A program made the translations under genes and the position numbers. From contig CAYVTD010000027.1 in the NCBI GenBank assembly GCA_964454445.1, positions 1 through 46,218 of the forward strand: DNA of 46,218 nt, in the 5' to 3' direction. The notes beneath the pieces were generated by a model that saw nothing but the letters and a program-made list of their open reading frames with translations, had not been told where the DNA came from and did not search any database. Source of the DNA: CAYVTD01 sp964454445. GTDB taxonomy: Bacteria > Bacteroidota > Ignavibacteria > Kapaibacteriales > UBA2268. Below, piece by piece: positions 25,041-34,883 of this stretch (positions are counted from its first letter, which is position 1; each line of letters starts with the position of its first letter).

Positions 25041-27788
25041 TTACCCAACAATAAAATTCATTAACTTGTTTGGCACGTAAACAACCTTGCGGATTTGCCT
25101 GTCTGCAATGTGCTTCTTTACCTTCTCATCAGAAAGAGCGAGCTGCTCGAGTTCTTCCCTTGGAGTATTCACAGCAACAGACAGCTTTGCACGAATTTTG
25201 CTTTGCACTTGGACAACAAATTCTATTGTTTGGTTGACGGTCTTAGCTTCATCATAAGCAGGAAATGTTTGAAGCACAACCGAACCAGTATTACCGAGCT
25301 TTTGCCAAAGCTCTTCTGCCAGATGAGGAGCAAAAGGTGAAAGACACAATACAAACTTTTCCAATGCTTCCTTTGGCTTAATGGGATATTTGTTAAATTC
25401 ATTTACAAAAATCATCATCTGTGAAATAGCAGTATTAAAATGCAATGATTCTATGTCCTCCCCAACTTTTTTGATTGTGCTGTGTAATATATAATCTTGA
25501 TCAGCAGTAAGTTGAACATCTTGCACATCATCGTCAAGATTTCCACTTTCATTTATCATCAGACGCCAAACCCTGTTTAAAAAACGGTTTACCCCTTCAA
25601 TACCTTTATCAGCCCAAGGCTTTGCATCTTGCAAAGGACCAAGGAACATCTCGAAAACGCGAAGCGAGTCGGCTCCGTATTTTGCAACGACATCATCGGG
25701 ATTTATCACATTGCCTCGGCTCTTGCTCATTTTGAAGGTACGGGCATTAATTCGAATCTTTTCGCTGCTTTTTAATACAAAATAGTCTTGTTTGCGCTCG
25801 CTATCCTTGATTTTTTCAACTTCGTTTTCATCAAGTCTCTTCGAAATCAGCTTATAGCCCTTATAAGAACCACTTCCCGAAACAAGCTCGCTCGAAACAG
25901 GATTGCCATTGTCATCGACATACATTATATATTCCATCTCCCCCATTATAAGCCCCTGATGGAAAAGCTTGCGAAAAGGTTCTCGTGTGCTTACATAGCC
26001 ATAATCGTAAAGGACTTTATGCCAAAAACGTGCATAAAGTAAGTGCAAGACAGCATGTTCGGCACCACCGATATAAAGGTCAATGCCATCGGGCGACATC
26101 CAATATCGCTCTTTTTCTTTGTCGCAAAAAATTTCATCATTATGCGGATCGATAAAGCGAAGATAATACCAGCAGGAACCAGCCCATTGCGGCATTGTAT
26201 TTGTTTCGAATCGTGCCTTCTTGCCAGTCTTTTTGTCGATAAAACTCACCCATGAATCAATAAGTGCTAAAGGTGATTCCAGAGAGCCTGATGGTTTAAA
26301 CTCTTTGATCTCAGGTAATTTCAATGGAAGCTCGTCGAAATCGAGTGAGCGGCGGCTGCCATCTTCGAAAAACATAATCGGAATCGGTTCTCCCCAATAT
26401 CTCTGTCTCGAAAACAACCAATCCCACAAACGAAATTCAACCTTTCCCTTGCCGATATTCTTGCTTTCAAGCCATTCTATTATCTGTTTTTTGGCTTCAG
26501 AGGTGTTTAAACCATTCAGAGATACTTCGTTGTTTTCAGAATTAATTCCGATGCCATCGCTTGTAAAGGCAGCTTTAGTAATGTCTATATCAGTGCCATC
26601 TTTCGGAGCAAGCACTTGGATTATTGGCAAATTGAAAACAGTTGCAAATTCGTGGTCGCGTTCGTCGTGGGCAGGAACTGCCATTATAGCGCCAGTGCCA
26701 TAGTTTAAAAGCACATAATCGGCTATCCAAATAGGGATTTTCTTGTTGTTTGCCGGATTAATAGCGTAAGCCCCAGTGAAAACACCAGTTTTTTCCTTGC
26801 TTATCTCCATTCTTTCAACATCGCTGCGATATGAAGCATATTGCTGATATTTCTTGACTTCATCAATGTTAGCTTGTAAGGAAATCTTTTCAACAAGGGG
26901 ATGCTCGGGTGCAAGCACTACATAAGCAGCTCCAAACACTGTATCTGGTCTTGTTGTATAAACCGGTATCTGCTCATTCGAATCAGAAACAGGAAATATA
27001 ATTTCTGCGCCTTCGCTCCTGCCAATCCAATTCTTTTGCATTTCCTTTGTCGATTCTGGCCAATCGACCAACTCGAGGTCGTCGAGGAGGCGCTGGGCAT
27101 ATTCAGTAATCCTCAGCATCCATTGACGCATAGGCCGGCGTTCGACTTTATAGCCCTTTTCACGCCATTCGTCACATTCTTCGTTAGCAAGGACTGTCCC
27201 CAATTTCTCGCACCAGTTCACCGGTATCATATCAATATAAGCCAGACGTTTGCTATCAATGTAATCATCAATATCTTTCTGCTCGATTAAATCCTCAGGA
27301 ATAGGCAATTCTGCTATCGGTCTTGCTGCTTTTTTATTATGGTCATACCAAGAATTGTAAATCAGCAGAAACATCCATTGAGTCCATTTATAATAAGAAG
27401 GATCGGTAGTGTTTACTTCACGGCTCCAATCGTAACCAAGTCCAATCATTTTCAACTGCTCGCGAAACACAGCAATATTTTGATTGGTCGCCACGACAGG
27501 GTGAATGCCTTTTTCCATGCAATAGCGCTCTGTCGGCAAGCCGAAAGCATCGAAGCCCATTGGATGCAAGACATTGTAGCCAGTCATTTTTTTGTAACGT
27601 GCAAGTATATCTGTTGCTGTATAGCCTTCCGGGTGACCAATATGCAAACCAGAGCCACTCGGATAGGGAAACATATCGAGAATATAAAATTTTGGTTTTT
27701 CAAAGTTATCTTCGACTTTATAAATCTGGCTTGCGTCCCAAAGTTTCTGCCATTTCTGTTCTATTTCTTTAAATGGATAATGCGCCAT
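25041..27788 (-). CDS. leuS: Leucyl-tRNA synthetase
   Basis: Class I synthetase charging tRNA-Leu in the cytoplasm. The 915 residues contain the HIGH box (GLHIGHPEGYTATD, about 49-52), the CP1 editing domain (TRPDTVFGAAYVVLAPEH and LNYGTGAIMAVPAHDERDHE, which hydrolyses mischarged products), a WYYLRF leucine-specific region, and the KMSKS loop (FKMSKSRGNVINPDD). An anticodon-binding helical domain and the C-terminal appendix (PNKLMNFIVG) follow. All domains are complete. It is a single gene, divergent from the glycosyltransferase at 28019. Confidence 0.98.
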   Translation of the reverse strand: MAHYPFKEIEQKWQKLWDASQIYKVEDNFEKPKFYILDMFPYPSGSGLHIGHPEGYTATDILARYKKMTGYNVLHPMGFDAFGLPTERYCMEKGIHPVVATNQNIAVFREQLKMIGLGYDWSREVNTTDPSYYKWTQWMFLLIYNSWYDHNKKAARPIAELPIPEDLIEQKDIDDYIDSKRLAYIDMIPVNWCEKLGTVLANEECDEWREKGYKVERRPMRQWMLRITEYAQRLLDDLELVDWPESTKEMQKNWIGRSEGAEIIFPVSDSNEQIPVYTTRPDTVFGAAYVVLAPEHPLVEKISLQANIDEVKKYQQYASYRSDVERMEISKEKTGVFTGAYAINPANNKKIPIWIADYVLLNYGTGAIMAVPAHDERDHEFATVFNLPIIQVLAPKDGTDIDITKAAFTSDGIGINSENNEVSLNGLNTSEAKKQIIEWLESKNIGKGKVEFRLWDWLFSRQRYWGEPIPIMFFEDGSRRSLDFDELPLKLPEIKEFKPSGSLESPLALIDSWVSFIDKKTGKKARFETNTMPQWAGSCWYYLRFIDPHNDEIFCDKEKERYWMSPDGIDLYIGGAEHAVLHLLYARFWHKVLYDYGYVSTREPFRKLFHQGLIMGEMEYIMYVDDNGNPVSSELVSGSGSYKGYKLISKRLDENEVEKIKDSERKQDYFVLKSSEKIRINARTFKMSKSRGNVINPDDVVAKYGADSLRVFEMFLGPLQDAKPWADKGIEGVNRFLNRVWRLMINESGNLDDDVQDVQLTADQDYILHSTIKKVGEDIESLHFNTAISQMMIFVNEFNKYPIKPKEALEKFVLCLSPFAPHLAEELWQKLGNTGSVVLQTFPAYDEAKTVNQTIEFVVQVQSKIRAKLSVAVNTPREELEQLALSDEKVKKHIADRQIRKVVYVPNKLMNFIVG

Positions 27789-28018
27789 TATGATTTAATC
27801 ATTTTTTGAACAAATACGAAACAACAAATTTACGAAATTTCTTTGGATTTGTGATTAATAAGTAATTTCAGATGACAAATAAACAAAACATTAAGATATA
27901 ATTAATTGAGTTTTCTTAAATAATACTCCTAAATAATTTCAAAAAATTCAAATCTTTTCCCAATTAATAATAATTTTTTGTAAATTGGATATTTTTAATT
28001 ACTCTTTTTGAAAATCTA

Positions 28019-28879
28019 TTGAACAGATCATTTAATATCGAGTTCGACAAGAAACCTCAACAACATTCAGAGCAAGAACTGAGAGTCGTTGCCACAAATA
28101 ATTATGTTGAAAGCATTGAAGTTCCCAGTAATAATGACAAACCATTAATCAGCTTAGTCATACCAGTGCTTAATGAAGAGATAATACTCGAAAAAACCTT
28201 AAACGTATATACCAAACTACTCAGGAAAACTTATAATATAGAATTGATTGTTAGCGACGGGGGCAGTAAAGATAAAACAGTAGAAATAGCTAAGAGATTT
28301 TCAGATAAATTAGTTGTTCACGACAGACCTTATCCGCAAACTATTGCAGAAGGACGAAATCGAGGCTCTGAGCTTGCCTCTGGCGACATTCTGGTCTTTA
28401 TCAATGGAGATACCATACCCGAAGACCCAGACTATTTCTTTAGTTTTATTAATTTGTGGGCTTGTGGTATTACTGAATATAGTAATTGCGGGGCTATTGC
28501 TACCGCGGTAACAGCACCTAAAGACGAAATGCAATTCAAAGATAAAATGTTTTATTCTGCTCATAATTTTTACGTAAAAACCCTTAATAGCTTAGGAATT
28601 GGCATGGCAAGGGGCGAGTGTCATATCATTAAGTCCTCGTTTTTTAAGCAAGTCGGTGGATATACAAATAAAATAATTGCCGGCGAGGACTTCGACCTTT
28701 ACCGGCGCCTTGCACATATCACAAAAATTGCATATATTAATAAATTGAGAGTTGTCGAGTCCCCGCGCCGTTTTAAAAAAGATGGTTACATTAAAACGCT
28801 TTTTCGCTGGGTTATCAACTCATTATCTGTAATGTTGTTCGGAAAATCGTATTCCGACAAATGGGAAGCAGTAAGATAA
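28019..28879 (+). CDS. Family 2 glycosyltransferase, TTG start
   Basis: GT-A-fold sugar transferase of about 286 residues, probably acting at the inner face of the membrane on cell-surface glycans or lipids. Motifs are LISLVIPVLNEEIILEKTL (nucleotide-sugar fold start, about residue 43), IVSDGGSKDKT, GRNRGSELASGDILVFINGD (metal/donor site), and GEDFDLYRRL (the acceptor-side ED pair). The C-terminal segment TLFRWVINSLSVMLFG is amphipathic or membrane-associated. No ATG precedes the domain; the frame is open back to 27974 and TTG at 28019 is the best initiator. The activase gene begins 31 bp after its stop, so the two may share a transcript. Donor and acceptor are unknown. Confidence 0.85.
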   Translation: MNRSFNIEFDKKPQQHSEQELRVVATNNYVESIEVPSNNDKPLISLVIPVLNEEIILEKTLNVYTKLLRKTYNIELIVSDGGSKDKTVEIAKRFSDKLVVHDRPYPQTIAEGRNRGSELASGDILVFINGDTIPEDPDYFFSFINLWACGITEYSNCGAIATAVTAPKDEMQFKDKMFYSAHNFYVKTLNSLGIGMARGECHIIKSSFFKQVGGYTNKIIAGEDFDLYRRLAHITKIAYINKLRVVESPRRFKKDGYIKTLFRWVINSLSVMLFGKSYSDKWEAVR

Positions 28880-28910
28880 ATCACTATGTTAATCTATTTG
28901 TCAAAAATAA

Positions 28911-31900
28911 ATGCAAAAAAATACAGCAATTGGCGCCTGCTTGGGTGCATCAACCATAAGCTTCGTCAAGACATCAGGGACAAACGGCAAAATTGTAGTC
29001 GAAGATTTTCTCGTCTTAGCCCATAATGGAAATCCAAAAGATGTTTTTCTCGAGAATCTTAAAAGATTTAATCCTGAAATGCTACCTGTGGCGGTTACGG
29101 GCAGAAAATTTCGCAAGATTGTCAGTCTGCCTAATATTCCCGAACCTTATGCCGCAGAGTATGCTTATGAAGCGATAAATCAATCGATAACTGAAGAGAA
29201 TAATCAAGAAAATTGCCACTTTGATGCCATTGCCTCGCTTGGTGGCGAGACTTTCTTAGTCTATACCCTCGACAGTAACGGTAAAATAGCAAATGTAATC
29301 TCAAAGAATCAATGTGCCTCTGGTACAGGCGAATTCTTCCTTCAGCAAATCAAGCGTATGGACGTTTCTGTCGATACTGTGATGGAAATCGCTGCCGATG
29401 CCGAGCCACACAAGGTCTCGGGCAGATGCTCTGTCTTTTGCAAATCTGATTGTACTCACGCACTCAACAAAGGAACACCAAAAGCTGAAGTAAGCTCCGG
29501 TCTTGCAAAAATGATGTCCGAAAAAATCGAAGAACTACTAAACAAGGCAAAGGCTCAAAAAGTCGTTCTCACCGGCGGAGTTACAAGAAACAATATCGTG
29601 ATGAACTTTTTAAAAAAAGAGTTCCCCAAAGCGATAATTCCAAAAGAATCATACTATTTCGAAGCGCTCGGAGCCGCTGCTTATGCTCTCGACAAAGCTT
29701 TACCGCCAATGACTTCCTTCGACAATATATTCACTGAAGCAAAAAGCTCTTTTGCGTTTCTGGAACCACTTTCCAAACATACCAATAAAGTCGATTTTAA
29801 AACTATAGGCTTTGGTCAGGCAAAAAAAGGTGATAAATGTATTCTTGGACTCGATGTTGGCTCGACGACCACTAAAGCCGTGATTATCAGAGCATCTGAC
29901 CAAAAAATCCTTGCTACCATCTATCTTTATACACACGGCGACCCCATCAAAGCTGCAAAAAAATGTTACAATGAATTACTCAAACAGATTACTGAAGAAA
30001 TAAATCTTGTAGGTGTTGGCACTACCGGCTCGGGCAGGCACATTGCAGGACTACACGCCCTAACCGATGGTGTTTTCAACGAAATCATCGCCCACGCAAC
30101 AGCAGCTGTTTATTTCGATCCTGAAGTTGATACTATTTTTGAAATAGGTGGTCAAGACGCAAAATATACTTATATTGTCAATAAAGTACCGGCTGATTAT
30201 GCAATGAACGAGGCTTGCTCGGCAGGAACCGGTTCTTTTATCGAAGAAGCAGCTTTCGAAGCTCTTGGATTGAAGGTTTCTGATGTCGAGCCGATTGCCA
30301 TGCAGGGCAAACGTCCACCAAATTTCAGTGACCAATGCTCCGCCTTTATTAATGCCGACATCAAAACAGCCACACAAGAAAGTATTTCTCGCGAAGATAT
30401 TGTTGCCGGATTAACTTATTCCATTTGTATGAATTATGTTAATCGCGTGAAAGGCAATCGCCCAGTAGGAAAAAAAATATTCATGCAAGGTGGCGTTTGC
30501 TACAACAAAGCAATACCCATCGCTATGGCGGCACTTACAGACAAAGAGATAATTGTCCCTCCTGAACCTGGTTTGATGGGTGCTTTCGGTGTTGCCCTCG
30601 AAGTTCTCGACAAGATCAATCTTGGAATTTTCGAAGAAAAGAGCTTCTCATTGGAAGAGCTTGCAAAAAGAGAAGTTGAATATGCTAAACCATTTATCTG
30701 CCCGGGTGGCAGAGAAAAATGCGATTTGAAATGCCCGGTGAACATAATAAAAATTGAAGGGAAAAAATATCCATTCGGAGGTTCTTGCAATAAATATTAC
30801 AATATAAACAAAACATCACAAGTCGATTATGATAAATATGATTTTGTCAAAATCAGACAAGAGCTTGTCTATCAAAAATATGCCTCAAAAACGATTCTAC
30901 CAGCATCTGCAAAAACTGTCGGTATCAATAGATCTTTTCAAACACATACACTCTATCCGCTTTATTCACATTTTTTCACTAGTTTAGGTTTTCGAGTAGT
31001 CCTTTCTGATACTGTGGAAGGCGAAGGCATTGAACGCGAGCTTACTTCGCTTTGCTATCCCGGTCAGCTATCAATGGGGCTTTTCCAAGACTTGATAAAT
31101 AAAAAAACTGATTTTATTTTTGTACCAAATATCTTGGAAATGCTTGTCGGCGAAAAAGAATATCAGCGAATGGATTTCAATACTTCTTGCATTTTTGTCA
31201 GCGGCGAGCCATATTATTTAAAACAAGCATATAGAGAATATGATATTGATGCAAAACTGATTGCCCCAATATTTAATTTTGCAAATGGTTACGACCAAGA
31301 AGAAACGAATTTCATTAAAATCGGCAAGCAATTAGGGATTGACGATGAAGAATTAATAAAAAAGGCTTATTATAATGCTGTCGATGTGCAAAACACTTTG
31401 ACTGAAGAGCTTTTTACGATTGGAAGAGATTTCCTTAAAAAGCTCGAAGAAGATCCTGATATGTTTGCCATTATTCTTGTCGGCAGACCTTATAACACAT
31501 TTGCCGAAGATGCTAACAAAGGCATACCACGGAAATTCGCTTCTCGTGGTATTTACGTTATTCCCTATGATATGCTCGATTTTCGAGAAGAAAAAATTGA
31601 TGATGATATGTATTGGGAAAGTGGTAAAAAAATATTAAAGGTTACAAAATTAATTAAGCGACATTCACAGCTTTTCGCCACTTATGTATCAAACTTCTCC
31701 TGCGCACCCGATTCGATGATTATTACACATTTTCGCGAAATAATGGACACCAAGCCATCTTTGACTCTTGAACTCGACGGTCATACAGCCGATGCCGGCA
31801 TAAACACAAGAATCGAAGCGGCCTTAGACATTATAGGCAATTACCGGCGAATACAAGACAGAGTGAAAGATACCGACTTAGGCGACTATCGTCAGGCATC

Positions 31901-33287
31901 AATAGAAATTGGCAAAGACGAAGGGTTTTTCCTCAGTTCAGAAGGCGGTAGCATTTCCTTGAACGATCCAAGAGTAAAAATCTTAATACCATCGATGGGA
32001 GTACTTGCCTCACGACTGTTTGCCGCAGGAATGAGAAGCCAGGGATTCGATGCCGAAGCAGTAAGAGAGCCAAATGCAGAAGTTTTAAAGATGGGCAGGG
32101 CTGTCGCCACAGGTAAAGAATGCCTCCCACTTTTGATAATGACAGGCTCCTTGCTCGATTACGCCGAGAATCATTGGAACGGCAAAGGATATCTTTGCTT
32201 TTTCATTGCTCAGGGGGCTGGGAACTGTCGTCTTGGGACTTATCCGGCATTTATGAGAAATGTTATTCGAAGAAAACGACTTAAAAATGTTGCAACACTC
32301 GAATTAATGCACGAAGACGGTTTTGCAGGTCTTGGACCGAATTTTGCTTCCAGAGGCATCGAAATGCTTATTGCAAGCGATGTGCTCGACGATGTCCGCT
32401 CAGGAATTCTTGCTCATTCAAAAGATCCTCAAGCCGGGCTTGATATATTTAATGAAGAATTTGATAGATTAATCGATGTTGTCGAAAATGATTACAGTAG
32501 TTTTTATAAATCATTGAAAACATTTGCAAAAAACATCAATACCCGCATACCCGCCGCCAAACACATCGACGAAGCTAAATATATTGCTCTCGTTGGCGAG
32601 ATGTACGTTCGTCGTGATTCTTTTTCTCATAAGTGGTTAAACGAAGTTTTTGCAAAACAGGGTTTTATCGTCAAAGATGCTTACATTAGTGAATGGATTT
32701 TCTATGTGGATTATTTGCTAAAAAACGGGCTTTACGAACCACTCGTTTCTTTTAAAAATAAATATGAACGGCTCGTTAGAATCGTCTATATGCGTTATGC
32801 AGAACAAAGAATAAAACAAATTCTAACAAAAACAGGATATTATAAGTTTTTCAGAACTAAAATAGCCCCTCTTGTCAAACACGGGAAACACATTGTACCA
32901 CTCGAATTCAAAGGCGAGCCATTGTTAATTGTAGGCACCGGCATAAACGATTCTATCGACAAATACTGCGGTATTATTAGCGTAGGACCTTTCGGCTGCA
33001 TGCAAACCCGGTTCGCTGAATCGGTTACTGTGCCTGAAATGAATATCGAAAATAAATTGAAAATCAAGCAAATGTATGACCCCAAATATAAATTGCCCGA
33101 AGTTTTCAATGGTAAAATGAACATCCCATTCCTTCCAATAGAAACCGATGGCAACGTCTATCCCCAGATAATTGAAGCTCGTATTGAGACATTTGCTTTA
33201 CAGGCATCGCGAATGGCTGAGCTTATGAAACAAAGTAGAAACGGGAATGGTAATAGCTACGAGAAAAATAATGGAAAAAAGCAATGA
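28911..33287 (+). CDS. Giant acyl-CoA dehydratase activase-like protein (two ASKHA ATPase modules plus DUF2229 and dehydratase-like regions)
   Basis: A 1458-residue member of the BadF/BadG/HgdC family, Fe-S ATPases that inject an electron into 2-hydroxyacyl-CoA dehydratases or benzoyl-CoA reductases. Module 1 (about 1-265) has a weakened phosphate loop, ACLGASTISFVK, with the usual Asp missing, plus CASGTGEFF and CSVFCKSDC (C173, C177, C181). Module 2 (about 308-570) is canonical: LGLDVGSTTTKAVI, TTGSGRHIAG, IGGQDAKYT, CSAGTGSFIEEA and DQCSAFINADIK. A cysteine cluster (CPGGREKCDLKCPV, about 597-609) and the DUF2229 region follow, then from about 1020 a region resembling the dehydratase D-component. 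Such long forms occur in many anaerobes with unassigned substrates. No dehydratase subunits are nearby. Its stop overlaps the next start (33284-33287). Confidence 0.9.
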   Translation: MQKNTAIGACLGASTISFVKTSGTNGKIVVEDFLVLAHNGNPKDVFLENLKRFNPEMLPVAVTGRKFRKIVSLPNIPEPYAAEYAYEAINQSITEENNQENCHFDAIASLGGETFLVYTLDSNGKIANVISKNQCASGTGEFFLQQIKRMDVSVDTVMEIAADAEPHKVSGRCSVFCKSDCTHALNKGTPKAEVSSGLAKMMSEKIEELLNKAKAQKVVLTGGVTRNNIVMNFLKKEFPKAIIPKESYYFEALGAAAYALDKALPPMTSFDNIFTEAKSSFAFLEPLSKHTNKVDFKTIGFGQAKKGDKCILGLDVGSTTTKAVIIRASDQKILATIYLYTHGDPIKAAKKCYNELLKQITEEINLVGVGTTGSGRHIAGLHALTDGVFNEIIAHATAAVYFDPEVDTIFEIGGQDAKYTYIVNKVPADYAMNEACSAGTGSFIEEAAFEALGLKVSDVEPIAMQGKRPPNFSDQCSAFINADIKTATQESISREDIVAGLTYSICMNYVNRVKGNRPVGKKIFMQGGVCYNKAIPIAMAALTDKEIIVPPEPGLMGAFGVALEVLDKINLGIFEEKSFSLEELAKREVEYAKPFICPGGREKCDLKCPVNIIKIEGKKYPFGGSCNKYYNINKTSQVDYDKYDFVKIRQELVYQKYASKTILPASAKTVGINRSFQTHTLYPLYSHFFTSLGFRVVLSDTVEGEGIERELTSLCYPGQLSMGLFQDLINKKTDFIFVPNILEMLVGEKEYQRMDFNTSCIFVSGEPYYLKQAYREYDIDAKLIAPIFNFANGYDQEETNFIKIGKQLGIDDEELIKKAYYNAVDVQNTLTEELFTIGRDFLKKLEEDPDMFAIILVGRPYNTFAEDANKGIPRKFASRGIYVIPYDMLDFREEKIDDDMYWESGKKILKVTKLIKRHSQLFATYVSNFSCAPDSMIITHFREIMDTKPSLTLELDGHTADAGINTRIEAALDIIGNYRRIQDRVKDTDLGDYRQASIEIGKDEGFFLSSEGGSISLNDPRVKILIPSMGVLASRLFAAGMRSQGFDAEAVREPNAEVLKMGRAVATGKECLPLLIMTGSLLDYAENHWNGKGYLCFFIAQGAGNCRLGTYPAFMRNVIRRKRLKNVATLELMHEDGFAGLGPNFASRGIEMLIASDVLDDVRSGILAHSKDPQAGLDIFNEEFDRLIDVVENDYSSFYKSLKTFAKNINTRIPAAKHIDEAKYIALVGEMYVRRDSFSHKWLNEVFAKQGFIVKDAYISEWIFYVDYLLKNGLYEPLVSFKNKYERLVRIVYMRYAEQRIKQILTKTGYYKFFRTKIAPLVKHGKHIVPLEFKGEPLLIVGTGINDSIDKYCGIISVGPFGCMQTRFAESVTVPEMNIENKLKIKQMYDPKYKLPEVFNGKMNIPFLPIETDGNVYPQIIEARIETFALQASRMAELMKQSRNGNGNSYEKNNGKKQ

Positions 33288-34831
33288 ATGATGATAATAG
33301 AACAAAACAGGAACTTCTTGAAGAGATTTCTCGTTTGCAGGAAAATATTGCTCAAACTGAAGCCGAGACTAATGCAAGAATTCGTGCTTTTTTCGACTTT
33401 GCTTTGCTCGGTTGGCTAGTGTACAAACCAGGACAAGGTTTTACAAGAGCAAACAGAAAAGCCTGCGAAATGATTGGTTATACTGCTGAAGAGTTAGAAA
33501 CAATGAATTGGCAAGACCTGATTCATCTTGACGATCTTGACAAATCTGCTAATATGATCGATGTACTTGAATCTGGCTCCATAGAAGAAGATACTTATGA
33601 ACACAGAATTTTAAGAAAAGATGGTTCTACCATATATATCGAGATTACCTTTAAAGCCATTAAAGATAAATTAGACAAAGTATTCCAATATTTTGTGATA
33701 ATTCAAGACATTAGCAGCAGAAAAGAGAAGGAAGCCCTCCAAGAAGAATGGCTCTCGTTTGTGAAGTTTAACCCAAACCCAATTCTTAAATACGATATGG
33801 AGGGGATTATACTTTTAGCAAATAAGGCTGCTCATAATCTATTTGATATAAAACAGTTGACAGGTTTACACATTACCGAGATATTTACAAGAATTGAAGA
33901 GAATGTATTCTTGTCTGCAATAAAAAACAACAAAGTTAACAAATTTGAATACGAATTTCATAAAGGCATCTTTTCCATTAATATTCAACCTCTTGAAAAC
34001 AAACTCGAAGCCCATTTATATTTCCACGATATTACCTTGTTAAAGAGTATTGAATCGCAATTAAACGAGAATATGGAAAAAATAGAGAGTGCACGAGAAG
34101 AAATCTTCAGAGCAAAGCCAATTGCAGAAGAAACAAACAAGCTTAAAACTATTATTATAGAAAATATGGGACATGAATTACGAACTCCTCTTAATGGTAT
34201 TTTTGGATATACAGAGCTTTTACAAAATAGCATTACTGACTCTACTCAACAAAGATACGTTCAGAATATAAAGATTTCTTCGCTACGACTTTATAAAACG
34301 CTCACTCTTTTAATGCAACTGTCAAAAATAGAAGCTGACCCGACCAAACTCGATATACAGGAAATCAATATTGTAGATTTTGTTCGGGAGCATATTGCTT
34401 ATTACGGAGAAGCTATTAAAGAAAAATCTTTATTTCTCCATCTTATAATAAAAAATGAAATCTTGAATTCTTGTATTGATGAAAAACTATTTTCTGAGGT
34501 ATTACGGCAATTGATGGACAATGCTATAAAATTCACCAAAGAAGGTGGTATAACAGTTGAATTGGACATCGTTGTTGAAGGCGAAAGAAAATGGAGCGAA
34601 ATCAAGTTGATAGACACAGGTATTGGCTTCGAAGAAGATTATTATCACAGAATTTTTGAAGCATTCCGCCAAGGCAGCGAAGGCACAACCAGAAATTTTG
34701 AAGGCATCGGTTTGGGGCTACATTTCGTATTTAAGATAATCAATTTGCTTAATGGAAAAATCAATATTGAGAGTAAACAAGGGCTTGGAACTACTATAAC
34801 ACTAAAATTTCCAAACAATACTTCAGAATAA
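33284..34831 (+). CDS. PAS sensor histidine kinase coupled to the activase gene
   Basis: A soluble kinase of 515 residues. A short N-terminal coil (1-32) leads to a PAS domain with PAC tail (about 35-148; FRIL-type segment EHRILRKDGSTIYIEITF), then a second, weaker PAS (about 155-255). HisKA has ENMGHELRTPLNGIFGY (His297). The ATPase domain has QLMDNAIKFT, DTGIGFE and FEGIGLGLHF. No membrane segment and no receiver is present, so the phosphate goes to an unlinked regulator. The start overlaps the preceding stop in the form ATGA, indicating translational coupling with the activase. A purM gene follows 52 bp downstream. It may sense redox or metabolite state related to the activase; that is inference. 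Confidence 0.92.
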   Translation: MNDDNRTKQELLEEISRLQENIAQTEAETNARIRAFFDFALLGWLVYKPGQGFTRANRKACEMIGYTAEELETMNWQDLIHLDDLDKSANMIDVLESGSIEEDTYEHRILRKDGSTIYIEITFKAIKDKLDKVFQYFVIIQDISSRKEKEALQEEWLSFVKFNPNPILKYDMEGIILLANKAAHNLFDIKQLTGLHITEIFTRIEENVFLSAIKNNKVNKFEYEFHKGIFSINIQPLENKLEAHLYFHDITLLKSIESQLNENMEKIESAREEIFRAKPIAEETNKLKTIIIENMGHELRTPLNGIFGYTELLQNSITDSTQQRYVQNIKISSLRLYKTLTLLMQLSKIEADPTKLDIQEINIVDFVREHIAYYGEAIKEKSLFLHLIIKNEILNSCIDEKLFSEVLRQLMDNAIKFTKEGGITVELDIVVEGERKWSEIKLIDTGIGFEEDYYHRIFEAFRQGSEGTTRNFEGIGLGLHFVFKIINLLNGKINIESKQGLGTTITLKFPNNTSE

Positions 34832-34883
34832 CATAAATTTTAAGTTTTTATAACTATTAATAAATGATAAAAGGTTTTTGATA

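Noticed and set aside
25070..25090. TTTGGCACG match to the sigma-54 -24 box
   Set aside because: It lies inside the leuS coding region, has no -12 partner, and no gene starts downstream.
34878..34883. TTG start of purM two codons upstream
   Set aside because: ATG at 34884 fits the family start (MGKTYKNAG) and the AAAAGG site better.
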